Of a DNA stretch of 64,000 nucleotides, positions 37,106 to 50,847 are shown one piece after another. Numbering within the stretch: the first letter of the stretch is position 1; every line of letters begins with the position of its first letter. The notes beneath the pieces were generated by a model. The model was not told the DNA's origin. It made no database searches and saw only the letters and a program-made list of their open reading frames with translations. A program made the position numbers and the translations under genes. Origin of the DNA: Calliopsis andreniformis (lineage: Eukaryota > Arthropoda > Insecta > Hymenoptera > Andrenidae); NCBI RefSeq assembly GCF_051401765.1, contig NW_027480468.1:2542001-2606000 (forward strand), in the 5' to 3' direction.

Positions 37106-40100
37106 TGAGGATTGAAGATTGAGGACTGAGGAATGAGGATTGAGGATTGAAGATTGAAGATTGAGGATTGAGGACTGAGGATTAAAGATTGAGTATTGAG
37201 GATTGAAGATTGAGGATTGATGATTGAGGATTGAGGATTGGGTATTCAGGACTGAGGATTGAGGATTGAGGATTGAGGATTGAAGATTGAGGATTGATTA
37301 TTGAGGATTGAGGATTGAGGATTGAGGATTTAGGATTGAGAATTGAAGATTGAATATTGATGATTGAAGATTGAGGATTGAGGATTGAGTGTTGTCGATT
37401 GAGGACGAGGACTGAGGGTTGAGTATTGATGTTTGAGGTCTGAGGATTGAGGATTGAGGATTGAGAATTGAGGATTGAGGATTGAGGGTTGAAGATTGAG
37501 GATTGAGGATTGAGGATTGAGGATTGAGGATTGAGGACTGAAGATTGAATATTGATGATTGAAGATTGAGGATTGAGGATTGAGGGTTGTGGATTGAGGA
37601 CGAGGACTGAGGGTTGAGTATTGATGTTTGAGGTCTGAGGATTGAGGATTGAGGATTGAGAATTGAGTATTGAGGATTGAGGATTGAAGGTTGCGGATTG
37701 GTTATTGAGGATTGAAGAATGAGGACTGAGGGTTGAGGATTGAGGATTGAGGAATGAAGATTGAGTATTGAGGATTGAAGATTGAGGATTGAGGAATGAG
37801 GATTGAGGATTGAAGATTGAAGATTGAGGATTGAGGACTGAGGATTAAAGATTGAGTATTGAGGATTGAAGATTGAGGATTGATGATTGAGGATTGAGGA
37901 TTGGGGATTCAGGACTGAGGATTGAGGATTGAGGATTGAAGATTGAGGATTTATTATTGAGGATTGAGGATTGCGGATTGAGGATTTAGGATTGAGAATT
38001 GAAGATTGAATATTGATGATTGAAGATTGAGGATTGAGGATTGAGTGTTGTCGATTGAGGACGAGGACTGAGGGTTGAGTATTGATGTTTGAGGTCTGAG
38101 GATTGAGGATTGAGGATTGAGAATTGAGGATTGAGGATTGAGGGTTGAAGATTGAGGATTGAGGATTGAGGATTGAGGATTGAGGATTGAAGATTGAGGA
38201 TTTTGAATTGCGGATTGAACATTGAGGATTGAGGATTGAGGATTGTGGATTGAGGATTGAGGATTGAGTACTGAAGATTGAATATTGACGATTGAAGATT
38301 GAGGATTGAGGATTGAGGGTTGTGGATTGAGGACGATGACTGAGGGTTGAGTATTGATGTTTGAGGTCTGAGGATTGAGGATTGAGGATTGAGAATTGAG
38401 GATTGAGGATTGAGGATTGAAGGTTGAGGATTGGTTATTGAGGATTGAAGAATGAGGACCGAGGGTTGAGGATTGAGGATTGAGGAATGAAGATTGAGTA
38501 TTGAGGATTGAAGATTGATGATTGAAGATTGAGAATTGAGGATTGAGGGTTGTGGATTGAGGACGAGGACTGAGGGTTGAGTATTGATGTTTGAGGTCTG
38601 AGGATTGAGGATTGAGGATTGAGAATTGAGTATTGAGGATTGAGGATTGAAGGTTGCGGATTGGTTATTGAGGATTGAAGAATGAGGACTGAGGGTTGAG
38701 GATTGAGGATTGAGGAATGAAGATTGAGTTTTGAGGATTGAAGATTGAGGATTGAGGAATGAGGATTGAGGATTGAAGATTGAAGATTGAGGATTGAGGA
38801 CTGAGGATTAAAGATTGAGTATTGAGGATTGAAGACTGAGGATTGATGATTGAGGATTGAGGATTGGGTATTCAGGACTGAGGATTGAGGATTGAGGATT
38901 GAGGATTGAAGATTGAGGATTGATTATTGAGGATTGAGGATTGAGGATTGAGGATTTAGGATTGAGAATTGAAGATTGAATATTGATGATTGAAGATTGA
39001 GGATTGAGGATTGAGTGTTGTCGATTGAGGACGAGGACTGAGGGTTGAGTATTGATGTTTGAGGTCTGAGGATTGAGGATTGAGGATTGAGAATTGAGGA
39101 TTGAGGATTGCGGGTTGAAGATTGAGGATTGAGGATTGAGGATTGAGGATTGAGGATTGAAGATTGAGGATTTTGTATTGCGGATTGAACATTGAGGATT
39201 GAGGATTGAGGATTGTGGATTGAGGATTGAGGATTGAGTACTGAAGATTGAATATTGACGATTGAAGATTGAGGATTGAGGATTGAGGGTTGTGGATTGA
39301 GGACGAGGACTGAGGGTTGAGTATTGATGTTTGAGGTCCGAGGATTGAGGATTGAGGATTGAGAATTGAGGATTGAGGATTGAGGATTGAAGGTTGAGGA
39401 TTGGTTATTGAGGATTGAAGAATGAGGACCGAGGGTTGAGGATTGAGGATTGAGGAATGAAGATTGAGTATTGAGGATTGAAGATTGAGGATTGAGGAAT
39501 GAGGATTGAGGATTGAAGATTGAAGATTGAGGATTGAGGACTGAGGATTAAAGATTGAGTATTGAGGATTGAAGATTGAGGATTGATGATTGAGGATTGA
39601 GGATTGGGGATTCAGGACTGAGGATTGAGGATTGAGGATTGAAGATTGAGGATTGGTTATTGAGGATTGAGGATTGAGGATTGAGGATTGAGGATTGAGG
39701 ATTGAGAATTGAAGATTGAATATTGATGATTGAAGATTGAGGATTGAGGATTGAGTGTTGTGGATTGAGGACGAGGACTGAGGGTTGAGTATTGATGTTT
39801 GAGGTCTGAGGATTGAGGATTGAGGATTGAGAATTGAGGATTGAGGATTGTGGATTGAGGATTGAAGGTTGAGGATTGGTTATTGAGGATTGAAGAATGA
39901 GGACTGAGGGTTGAGGATTGAGGATTGAGGAATGAAGATTGAGTATTGAGGATTGAGGATTGAGGATTGAGGATTGAGGATGAGGGCTGAGGGCTGAGGA
40001 TTGAGGTTTAAGGACTGAGGACTGAGGATTGAGGATTGAGAATTGAGGATTGAGGATTGAGGATTGAAGATTGAGGATTGGGTACTGAGGATTGAAGGAT

Positions 40101-43100
40101 GAGGATTGAGGATTGAGGATTGAGTATTGAAGATTGAATATTGATGATTGAAGATTGAGGATTGAAGATTGAGCGTTGTGGATTGAGGACGAGGACTGAG
40201 GGTTGAGTATTGATGTTTGAGGTCTGAGGATTGAGGATTGAGTATTGAAGATTGAGGATTGATGATTGAGGATTGAGGAATGAGGATTGAGGATTGAAGA
40301 TTGAAGATTGAGGATTGAGGACTGAGGATTAAAGATTGAGTATTGAGGATTGAAGATTGAGGATTGATGATTGAGGATTGAGGATTGGGGATTCAGGACT
40401 GAGGATTGAGGATTGAGGATTGAAGATTGAGGATTTATTATTGAGGATTGAGGATTGCGGATTGAGGATTTAGGATTGAGAATTGAAGATTGAATATTGA
40501 TGATTGAAGATTGAGGATTGAGGATTGAGTGTTGTCGATTGAGGACGAGGACTGAGGGTTGAGTATTGATGTTTGAGGTCTGAGGATTGAGGATTGAGGA
40601 TTGAGAATTGAGGATTGAGGATTGAGGGTTGAAGATTGAGGATTGAGGATTGAGGATTGAGGATTGAGGATTGAAGATTGAGGATTTTGTATTGCGGATT
40701 GAACATTGAGGATTGAGGATTGAGGATTGTGGATTGAGGATTGAGGATTGAGTACTGAAGATTGAATATTGACGATTGAAGATTGAGGATTGAGGATTGA
40801 GGGTTGTGGATTGAGGACGATGACTGAGGGTTGAGTATTGATGTTTGAGGTCTGAGGATTGAGGATTGAGGATTGAGAATTGAGGATTGAGGATTGAGGA
40901 TTGAAGGTTGAGGATTGGTTATTGAGGATTGAAGAATGAGGACCGAGGGTTGAGGATTGAGGATTGAGGAATGAAGATTGAGTATTGAGGATTGAAGATT
41001 GATGATTGAAGATTGAGGATTGAGGATTGAGGGTTGTGGATTGAGGACGAGGACTGAGGGTTGAGTATTGATGTTAGAGGTCTGAGGATTGAGGATTGAG
41101 GATTGAGAATTGAGTATTGAGGATTGAGGATTGAAGGTTGCGGATTGGTTATTGAGGATTGAAGAATGAGGACTGAGGGTTGAGGATTGAGGATTGAGGA
41201 ATGAAGATTGAGTTTTGAGGATTGAAGATTGAGGATTGAGGAATGAGGATTGAGGATTGAAGATTGAAGATTGAGGATTGAGGACTGAGGATTAAAGATT
41301 GTGTATTGAGGATTGAAGATTGTGGATTGATGATTGAGGATTGAGGATTGGGTATTCAGGACTGAGGATTGAGGATTGAGGATTGAAGATTGAGGATTGA
41401 TTATTGAGGATTGAGGATTGAGGATTGAGGATTTCGGATTGAGAATTGAAGATTGAATATTGATGATTGAAGATTGAGGATTGAGGATTGAGTGTTGTCG
41501 ATTGAGGACGAGGACTGAGGGTTGAGTATTGATGTTTGAGGTCTGAGGATTGAGGATTGAGGATTGAGAATTGAGGATTGAGGATTGAGGGTTGAAGATT
41601 GAGGATTGAGGATTGAGGATTGAGGATTGAGGATTGAAGATTGAGGATTTTGTATTGCGGATTGAACATTGAGGATTGAGGATTGAGGATTGTGGATTGA
41701 GGATTGAGGATTGAGTACTGAAGATTGAATATTGACGATTGAAGATTGAGGATTGAGGATTGAGGGTTGTGGATTGAGGACGAGGACTGAGGGTTGAGTA
41801 TTGATGTTTGAGGTCTGAGGATTGAGGATTGAGGATTGAGAATTGAGGATTGAGGATTGAGGATTGAAGGTTGAGGATTGGTTATTGAGGATTGAAGAAT
41901 GAGGACCGAGGGTTGAGGATTGAGGATTGAGGAATGAAGATTGAGTATTGAGGATTGAAGATTGAGGATTGAGGAATGAGGATTGAGGATTGAAGATTGA
42001 AGATTGAGGATTGAGGACTGAGGATTAAAGATTGAGTATTGAGGATTGAAGATTGAGGATTGATGATTGAGGATTGAGGATTGGGGATTCAGGACTGAGG
42101 ATTGAGGATTGAGGATTGAAGATTGAGGATTGGTTATTGAGGATTGAGGATTGAGGATTGAGGATTGAGGATTGAGGATTGAGAATTGAAGATTGAATAT
42201 TGATGATTGAAGATTGAGGATTGAGGATTGAGTGTTGTGGATTGAGGACGAGGACTGAGGGTTGAGTATTGATGTTTGAGGTCTGAGGATTGAGGATTGA
42301 GGATTGAGAATTGAGGATTGAGGATTGTGGATTGAGGATTGAAGGTTGAGGATTGGTTATTGAGGATTGAAGAATGAGGACTGAGGGTTGAGGATTGAGG
42401 ATTGAGGAATGAAGATTGAGTATTGAGGATTGAGGATTGAGGATTGAGGATTGAGGATGAGGGCTGAGGGCTGAGGATTGAGGTTTAAGGACTGAGGACT
42501 GAGGATTGAGGATTGAGAATTGAGGATTGAGGATTGAGGATTGAAGATTGAGGATTGGGTACTGAGGATTGAAGGATGAGGATTGAGGATTGAGGATTGA
42601 GTATTGAAGATTGAATATTGATGATTGAAGATTGAGGATTGAAGATTGAGCGTTGTGGATTGAGGACGAGGACTGAGGGTTGAGTATTGATGTTTGAGGA
42701 CTGAGGATTGAGGATTGAGTATTGAAGATTGAGGATTGATGATTGAGGATTGAGGATTGAGGATTGAGGATTGAGTATTGAGGATTGAGGATTGAAGATT
42801 GAGTATTGAGGATTGAAGATTGAGAATTGAGAATTGAGGCTTGAACATTGAGGACTGAGTGTTGAGGGTTGAAGATTGAGGATTGAGGATTGAGGATTGA
42901 GGACTGAGGATTGAGGATGAGGGCTGAGGGTTGAGGATTGAGGTTTAAGGACTGAGGACTGAGGAATGAGGATTGAGAATTGAGGATTGAGGATTGAGGA
43001 TTGAAGATTGAGGATTGGGTATTGAGGATTGAAGGATGAGGATTGAGGATTGAGGATTGAGGATTGAGGATTGATGATTGAAGATTGAGTATTGAGGTTT

Positions 43101-43926
43101 GAAGACTGACGATTGAGGGTTGAGGATTGAGGATTGAGGATTGAGGTTTGAGGATTGATGATTGAGTAATGAGGATTGAAGGTTGAGGATTGAGGATTGA
43201 GGATTGAGGATTGAGGATTGATGATTGAGTATTGGGGACTGAGTGATTAGGTTTGAGTGATGAGAATTGATGTTTGTGGATAGATATTTAAAGATTACAG
43301 ATTCAGTATTGAGTATTGAAAACTGTGAATTGATGATATTCTATTGAGGATTGAGAATTGACAACTGATTGTTGAGGACTGAGGTCTGAAGATTGAGGAT
43401 TCAGGATTGAGGATTCAGGATTGAGGATTCAGGATTGAGGATTCAGGATTGAGGTTTGAGAACTGAGGATTGATGATTGAGGATTGAAGAATGAGGACTG
43501 AGGGTTGAGGATTGAGGATTGAGGAATGAAGATTGAGTATTGAGGATTGAAGATTGAGGATTGAGGAATGAGGATTGAGGATTGAAGATTGAAGATTGAG
43601 GATTGAGGACTGAGGATTAAAGATTGAGTATTGAGGATTGAAGATTGAGGATTGATGATTGAGGATTGAGGATTGGGGATTCAGGACTGAGGATTGAGGA
43701 TTGAGTATTGAAGATTGAGGATTGATGATTGAGGATTGAGGTTTGAGGATTGAGCATTGAGGATTGACGATTGAGGATTCAGGATTGAGGATTAAAGATT
43801 GAGTATTGAGGATTGAAGATTGAGGATTGATGATTGAGGATTGAGGGTTGAGGATTGAGGATTGAAGATTGAGTATTGAGGATTGAAGATTGAGGATTGA
43901 GGATTGAGGGTTGAGGATTGAGGATT
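37106..43926 (+). repeat. Second copy of the tandem 6,869-bp duplication
   Basis: This copy is nearly identical to 30236-37057. Differences include gaagactgagg near 38831, where the first copy has gaagattgagg, and a cluster near 41292-41335 (gtgtattg and tgtggattg). The A block lies at 43272-43391. After 43926 the sequence passes to class C and 5-kb-type units. Confidence 0.93.
43272..43391 (+). repeat. 120-bp diverged block, class A (A11)
   Basis: A11 is the duplicate of A10, 6,869 bp away. It has the same agatatttaaag and the same preceding gtgattagg. A lone class C block follows 937 bp downstream. Confidence 0.9.
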
Positions 43927-44208
43927 GAAGATTGAGGATTGAAGATTGAGTATTGATGATTGAAGATTGAGGATTGAGGATTGAGTGTTGAGGATTGAGG
44001 ACGAGGACAGACGGTTGAGGATTGAGGTTTGAGGATTGAGGATTGAGGATTGAGGACTGAGGATTGAGGATTGAGGATTGAGCATTGAGGATTGAAGATT
44101 GATGTCTGTGGATTGAGGATTGAAAATTGACGATTGAGGATTGTGGATTGAGGATTGAGGATTGAACATTGAGGACTGAGTGTTGAGGGTTGAGTGATGA
44201 GAATTGAT

Positions 44209-44328
44209 GTTTGTGGATAGAGGCTTGAAGGTTGCAGATTGTGTATTGAGTATTGAAAATTGTGAATTGAGGATATTCTATTGAGGATTCAGGATTGACG
44301 ACTGATTGTTGAGGACTCAGGGCCGAAG
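44209..44328 (+). repeat. 120-bp diverged block, class C (C1), most aberrant copy
   Basis: C1 has gaggcttgaaggttgcag, gtgtattg, gaaaattgtg, gacgactg, gactcag and ggccgaag. It keeps the 120-bp length and 7-base register of the other blocks but has more private changes than any of them. It may be an old lineage or one freed from homogenisation. Confidence 0.85.
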
Positions 44329-44691
44329 ATTGAGGATTCAGGATTGAGGATTCAGAATTGAGGTTTGCGGGCTGAGGACTGAGGATTGAGGATTGAGAAT
44401 TGAGGATTGAGGATTGAGTATAGAAGATTGAGGATTGGGTATTGAGGATTGAAGAATGAGTATTGAGGATTGAGGATTGAGGATTGAGGATTGAAGATTG
44501 AGTATTGAGGTTTGAAGACTGACGATTGAGGGTTGAGGATTGAGGATTGAGGATTGAGGATCTAGGATTGATGATTGAGTATTGAGGATTGAAGATTGAG
44601 GATTGAGGATTGAGGATTGAGGATTGAGGATTGAGGATTGAAGATTGAAGATTGGGGACTGAGTGTTGAGGGTTGAGTGATGAGAATTGGT

Positions 44692-45628
44692 GTTTGTGGA
44701 TAGAGATTTAAAGATTGCAGATTGAGTATTGAGTATTGAAAGCTGTGAATTGATGATATTCTATTGAGGATTGAGAATTGACAACTGATTGTTGAGGACT
44801 GAGGTCTGAGGGTTGAGGATTCAGGATTGAGGTTTCAGGATTGAGGTTTGAGGACTGAGGATTGAGGATTGAGGATTGAGGACTGAGGATTGAGGATTGA
44901 GGATTGAAGATTGAGGATTGGGTATTGCGGATTGAACATTGAGGATTGAGGATTGAGGATTGAGGATTGAGTATTGGGGATTGAGGACTGAAGATTGAAT
45001 ATTGATGATTGAAGATTGAGGATTGAGGATTGAGGGTTGTGGATTGAGGACGAAGACTGAGGGTTGAGTATTCATGTTTGAGGTCCGAGGATTGTGGATT
45101 GAGGATTGAGGATTGAGGATTGAGGATTGAGGATTGAAGATTGAATATTGATGATTGAAGATTGAGGATTGAGGTTTGAGGGTTGTGGATTGAGGACGAG
45201 GACTGAGGGTTGAGTATTGATGTTTGAGGTCTGATTATTGAGAATTGAGGATTGAGAATTGAGGACTGAAGATTGAGTATTGAGGATTGAGGATTGAGGA
45301 CTGAGGATTGAGTATTGAAGATTGAGGATTGATGATTGAGGATTGAGGATTGAGGGTTGAGGACGGAGTATTGGGGATTGAGGATTGAAGATTGAGGATT
45401 GAGGATTGAGGATTAATGATTGAGTATTGAGGATTGAAGGTTGAGAATTGAGGATTGAGGATTGAACATTGCGGACTGAGTGTTGAGGGTTGAGTGATGA
45501 GAATTGATGTTTGTGGATAGTGATTTGAAGATTGCAGATTGAGTATTGAGTATTGAAAACTGTGAATTGAGGATATTCTATTGAGGATTGAGGATTGTCA
45601 CCTGACTGTTGAGGACTGAGGGCTGAAG
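44692..45628 (+). repeat. A12-B8 cassette, variant classes A' and B'
   Basis: A12 (44692-44811) has the variants gattgcagattg and gaaagctgtg, and is preceded by gaattggt. B8 (45509-45628) has gaggatattctatt, cacctgactg and gggctgaag, which define the B' form used through the right part of the window. Spacing is 817 bp. Confidence 0.88.
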
Positions 45629-46892
45629 ATTGAGGATTCAGGATTGAGGATTCAGAATTGAGGTTTGAGGACTGAGGATTGAGGTTTGAGAATTGAAGAT
45701 TGAGTATTGAGGATTGAAGATTGAGGATTGAGGATTGAGGATTGAGGATTGAGGATTGAGGATTGAGGATTGAGTATTGAAGATTGAATATTGATGATTG
45801 AAGATTGAGGATTGAGGATTGAGGGTTGCGGATTGAGGACGAGGACTGAGGGTTGAGTATTGCTGTTTGAGGTCTAAGGATTGAGGATAGAGGATTGAGA
45901 ATTGAGGATTGAGGAATGAGGATTGAAGATTGAGGATTGGTTATTGAGGATTGAAGAATGAGGACTGAGGGCTGAGGATTGAGGATTGAGGATTGAAGAT
46001 TGAGTATTGAGGATTGAAGATTGCGGATTGAGGACTGAGGATTGAGGATTGAGGATTGAGGATTGCGGGTTGAGGATTGAAGATTGAAGATTGAGGATTG
46101 AGGACTGAGGATTAAAGGTTGAGTACTGAGGATTGAAGATTGAGGATTGATGATTGAGGATTGAGGATTGAGTATTGAGGATTGAGGATTGAGGATTGAG
46201 AATTGAAGATTGAGGATTGATGATTGAGGATTGAGGATTGAGGATTGAGGATTGAGTATTGAGGATTGAGGTTTGAAGATTGAGTATTGTGGATTGAAGA
46301 TTGAGAATTGAGGATTGAGGTTTGAACATTGAGGACTGAGTGTTGAGGGTTGAAGATTGAGGATTGAGGATTGAGGATTGAGGACTGAGGATTGAGGATG
46401 AGGGCTGAGGGTTGAGGATTGAGGTTTAAGGACTGAGGACTGAGGAATGAGGATTGTGAATTGAGGATTGAGGATTGAGGATGGAAGATTGAGGATTGGG
46501 TATTGAGGATTGAAGGATGAGGATTGAGGATTGAGGATTGATGATTGAAGATTGAGTATTGAGGTTTGAAGACTGACGATTGAGGGTTGAGGATTGAGGA
46601 TTGAGGATTGAGGTTTGAGGATTGATGATTGAGTAATGAGGATTGAAGGTTGAGGATTGAGGATTGAGGATTGAGGATTGAGGATTGATGATTGAGTATT
46701 GGGGATTGAGGATTGAGGATTGAGTATTGAGGATTGAGGATTGAAGATTGAGTATTGAGGATTGAAGATTGAGAATTGAGGATTGAGGTTTGAACATTGA
46801 GGACTGAGTGTTGAGGGTTGAAGATTGAGGATTGAGGATTGAGGATTGAGGATTGAGTATTGAGGATTGAGTATTGAAGATTGAGGATTCAT
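45072..46892 (-). other. Longest antisense open frame (606 codons); judged non-coding repeat
   Basis: The frame opens at an ATG supplied by a ttcatg unit near 46890. It encodes about 86 degenerate copies of the heptapeptide NPQSSIL with common variants such as NLQ, IFN and VLN. There is no signal peptide, domain or non-repeat end. The reading frame is open because AATCCTC contains no stop in any frame. Its limits are set only by variant units that put CAT (start), or TTA, CTA or TCA (stops), on the + strand. Other overlapping frames within it (45874-46329, 46426-46797) encode the same kind of peptide. Translation cannot be excluded, but nothing in the sequence supports it. Confidence 0.9.
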
Positions 46893-47790
46893 GATAGAGG
46901 ATTGAGGATTGAGGATTGAGGATTGAGGATTGAGGATTGAAGATTGAGGATTTTGTATTGCGGATTGAACATTGAGGATTGAGGATTGAGGATTGAGGAT
47001 TGAGGATTGAGGATTGAGGACTGAAGATTGATTATTGATGATTGAAGATTGAGGATTGAGGATTGAGGGTTGTGGATTGAGGACGAGGACTGAGGGTTGA
47101 GTATTGATGTTTGAGGTCTGAGGATTGAGGATTGAGGATTGAGAATTGGGGATTGAGGATTGAGGATTGAAGGTTGCGGATTGGTTATTGAGGATTGAAG
47201 AATGAGGACTGAGGGTTGAGGATTGAGGATTGAGGAATGAAGATTGAGTATTGAGGATTGAAGATTGAGGATTGAGGAATGAGGATTGAGGATTGAAGAT
47301 TGAAGATTGAGGATTGAGGACTGAGGATTAAAGATTGAGTATTGAGGATTGAAGATTGAGGATTGATGATTGAGGATTGAGGATTGGGGATTCAGGACTG
47401 AGGATTGAGGATTGAGGATTGAAGATTGAGGATTGATTATTGAGGATTGAGGATTGAGGATTGAGGATTTAGGATTGATAATTGAAGATTGAATATTGAT
47501 GATTGAATATTGAGGATTGAGGATTGAGTGTTGTGGATTGAGGACGAGGACTGAGGGTTGAGTATTGATGTTTGAGGTCTGAGGATTGAGGATTGAGGAT
47601 TGAGAATTGAGGATTGAGGATTGAGGGTTGAAGATTGAGGATTGAGGATTGAGGATTGAGGATTGAGGATTGAAGATTGAGGATTTTGTATTGCGGATTG
47701 AACATTGAGGATTGAGGATTGAGGATTGTGGATTGAGGATTGAGGATTGAGTACTGAAGATTGAATATTGATGATTGAAGATTGAGGATT
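45819..47790 (+). repeat. Partner of 27841-29810 (offset 17,978 bp)
   Basis: This stretch has the same landmarks in the same order as 27841-29810. Here it is embedded in a unit with class A', B' and C blocks, while the upstream copy sits at the edge of the block-poor 0.97-kb repeats. The segment therefore has two different neighbourhoods, which implies exchange between distant parts of the array. Confidence 0.85.
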
Positions 47791-48435
47791 GAGGATTGAG
47801 TGTTGTGGATTGAGGACGAGGACTGAGGGTTGAGTATTGATGTTTGAGGTCTGAGGATTGAGGATTGAGGATTGAGAATTGAGGATTGAGGATTGTGGAT
47901 TGAGGATTGAAGGTTGAGGATTGGTTATTGAGGATTGAAGAATGAGGACTGAGGGTTGAGGATTGAGGATTGAGGAATGAAGATTGAGTATTGAGGATTG
48001 AGGATTGAGGATTGAGGATTGAGGATGAGGGCTGAGGGCTGAGGATTGAGGTTTAAGGACTGAGGACTGAGGATTGAGGATTGAGAATTGAGGATTGAGG
48101 ATTGAGGATTGAAGATTGAGGATTGGGTACTGAGGATTGAAGGATGAGGATTGAGAATTGAGGATTGAGGATTGAGGATTGAAGGTTGAATATTGAGGTT
48201 TGAAGACTGACGATTGAGGGTTGAGGATTGAGGATTGAGGATTGAGTATTGAGGGTTGAGGATTGAGGATTGAGAATTGAGGATTGAGGATTGAGGATTG
48301 AAGATTGAGGATTGGGTATTGAGGATTGAGGATTGAGGATTTAAGATTGAGTATTGAGGATTGAAATTTGAGAATTGAGGATTGAGGATTGAACATTGAG
48401 GACTGAGTGTTGAGTGTTGAGTGATGAGAATTGAT

Positions 48436-48555
48436 GTTTGTGGATAGAGATTTGAAGATTGCAGATTGAGTATTGAGTATTGATAACTGTGAATTGAGGA
48501 TATTCTAGTGAGGATTGAGGATTGACAACTGATTGTTGAGGACTGAGGGCTGAAG
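48436..48555 (+). repeat. 120-bp diverged block, class C (C2)
   Basis: C2 has gatttgaagattgcag, a private gataactgtg, ttctagtgagg and gggctgaag. The ctagtgagg is the class C mark shared with C3 and C4. It corresponds to C3 at a spacing of 5,687 bp. Confidence 0.88.
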
Positions 48556-49392
48556 ATTGAGGATTCAGGGTTGAGGATTCGGGATTGTGGTTTGAGGACT
48601 GAGGATTGAGGATTGAGGATTGAGGATTGATGATTGAGGATTGAGGATTGAAGACTGAGGATTGGCTATCGAGGATTGAACATTGAGGATTGAGGATTGA
48701 GGATTGAGGATTGAGGATTGAGTATTGAAGATTGAATATTGATGATTGAAGATTGAGGATTGAAGATTGAGCGTTGTGGATTGAGGACGAGGACTGAGGG
48801 TTGAGTATTGATGTTTGAGGTCTGAGGATTGAGGATTGAGTATTGAAGATTGAGGATTGATGATTGAGGATTGAGGATTGAGGATTGAGGATTGAGTATT
48901 GAGGATTGAGGATTGAAGATTGAGTATTGAGGATTGAAGATTGAGAATTGAGAATTGAGGCTTGAACATTGAGGACTGAGTGTTGAGGGTTGAAGATTGA
49001 GGATTGAGGATCGAGGATTGAGGACTGAGGATTGAGGATGAGGGCTGAGGGTTGAGGATTGAGGTTTAAGGACTGAGGACTGAGGAATGAGGATTGAGAA
49101 TTGAGTATTGAGGATTGAGGATTGAAGATTGAGGATTGGGTATTGAGGATTGAAGGATGAGGATTGAGGATTGAGGATTGAGGATTGAGGATTGATGATT
49201 GAAGATTGAGTATTGAGGTTTGAAGACTGACGATTGAGGGTTGAGGATTGAGGATTGAGGATTGAGGTTTGAGGATTGATGATTGAGTAATGAGGATTGA
49301 AGGTTGAGGATTGAGGATTGAGGATTGAGGATTGAGGATTGATGATTGAGTATTGGGGACTGAGTGATGAGGTTTGAGTGATGAGAATTGAT

Positions 49393-49512
49393 GTTTGTGG
49401 ATAGATATTTAAAGATTACAGATTCAGTATTGAGTATTGAAAACTGTGAATTGATGATATTCTATTGAGGATTGAGAATTGACAACTGATTGTTGAGGAC
49501 TGAGGTCTGAAG
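49393..49512 (+). repeat. 120-bp diverged block, class A (A13)
   Basis: A13 shares agatatttaaag with A10 and A11 but is preceded by gtgatgagg, where they have gtgattagg. This links the right-hand 5-kb family to the 6.87-kb family and places the change before the two separated. An A' block follows only 511 bp later. Confidence 0.9.
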
Positions 49513-49903
49513 ATTGAGGATTCAGGATTGAGGATTCAGGATTGAGGATTCAGGATTGAGGATTCAGAATTGAGGTTTGCGGGCTGAGGACTGAGGATTG
49601 AGGATTGAGAATTGAGGATTGAGGATTGAGTATAGAAGATTGAGGATTGGGTGTTGAGGATTGAAGAATGAGGATTGAGGATTGAGGATTGAGGATTGAG
49701 GATTGAAGATTGAGTATTGAGGTTTGAAGACTGACGATTGAGGGTTGAGGATTGAGGATTGAGGATTGAGGATCTAGGATTGATGATTGAGTATTGAGGA
49801 TTGAAGATTGAGGATTGAGGATTGAGGATTGAGGATTGAGGATTGAGGATTGAAGATTGAAGATTGGGGACTGAGTGTTGAGGGTTGAGTGATGGGAATT
49901 GGT

Positions 49904-50847
49904 GTTTGTGGATAGAGATTTAAAGATTGCAGATTGAGTATTGAGTATTGAAAGCTGTGAATTGATGATATTCTGTTGAGGATTGAGAATTGACAACTGA
50001 TTGTTGAGGACTGAGGTCTGAAGGTTGAGGATTCAGGATTGAGGTTTCAGGATTGAGGTTTGAGGACTGAGGATTGAGGATTGAGGATTGAGGACTGAGG
50101 ATTGAGGATTGAGGATTGAAGATTGAGGATTGGGTATTGCGGATTGAACATTGAGGATTGAGGATTGAGGATTGAGGATTGAGGATTGAGTATTGGGGAT
50201 TGAGGACTGAAGATTGAATATTGATGATTGAAGATTGAGGATTGAGGATTGAGGGTTGTGGATTGAGGACGAAGACTGAGGGTTGAGTATTCATGTTTGT
50301 GGTCCGAGGATTGTGGATTGAGGATTGAGGATTGAGGATTGAGGATTGAGGATTGAAGATTGAATATTGATGATTGAAGATTGAGGATTGAGGTTTGAGG
50401 GTTGTGGATTGAGGACGAGGACTGAGGGTTGAGTATTGATGTTTGATGTCTGATTATTGAGAATTGAGGATTGAGAATTGAGGACTGAAGATTGAGTATT
50501 GAGGATTGAGGATTGAGGATTGAGGATTGAGTATTGAAGATTGAGGATTGATGATTGAGGATTGAGGATTGAGGGTTGAGGACGGAGTATTGGGGATTGA
50601 GGATTGAAGATTGAGGATTGAGGATTGAGGATTAAAGATTGAGTATTGAGGATTGAAGATTCAGAATTGAGGATTGAGGATTGAACATTGCGGACTGAGT
50701 GTTGAGGGTTGAGTGATGAGAATTGATGTTTGTGGATAGTGATTTGAAGATTGCAGATTGAGTATTGAGTATTGAAAACTGTGAATTGAGGATATTCTAT
50801 TGAGGATTGAGGATTGTCACCTGACTGTTGAGGACTGAGGGCTGAAG
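49904..50847 (+). repeat. A14-B9 cassette, variant classes A' and B'
   Basis: A14 (49904-50023) matches A12 (gaaagctgtg, gattgcag) with a private ttctgttgagg, and is preceded by gatgggaattggt. B9 (50728-50847) is a standard B' block. Spacing is 824 bp, one heptamer more than A12-B8. Confidence 0.88.

Larger units (their letters stand above)
44345..49556 (+). repeat. Older, more diverged ~5.2-kb unit related to 49557-54770
   Basis: From ttcagaattgaggtttgcgg onward this unit matches sequence 5,212-5,219 bp downstream (block A12 with A14, B8 with B9, and attttgtattgcgg near 47685 with 52905). Past about 47.8 kb the spacing becomes 5,687 bp (C2 with C3, A13 with A15). The downstream copy therefore holds about 468 bp more, the length of one 465-bp sub-unit. 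Confidence 0.8.

Noticed and set aside
36403..43391. Long terminal repeats of a retroelement, suggested by two A blocks 6,869 bp apart
   Set aside because: The whole 6.8 kb is duplicated, not just the ends, and the interior has no coding sequence other than heptamer repeat.
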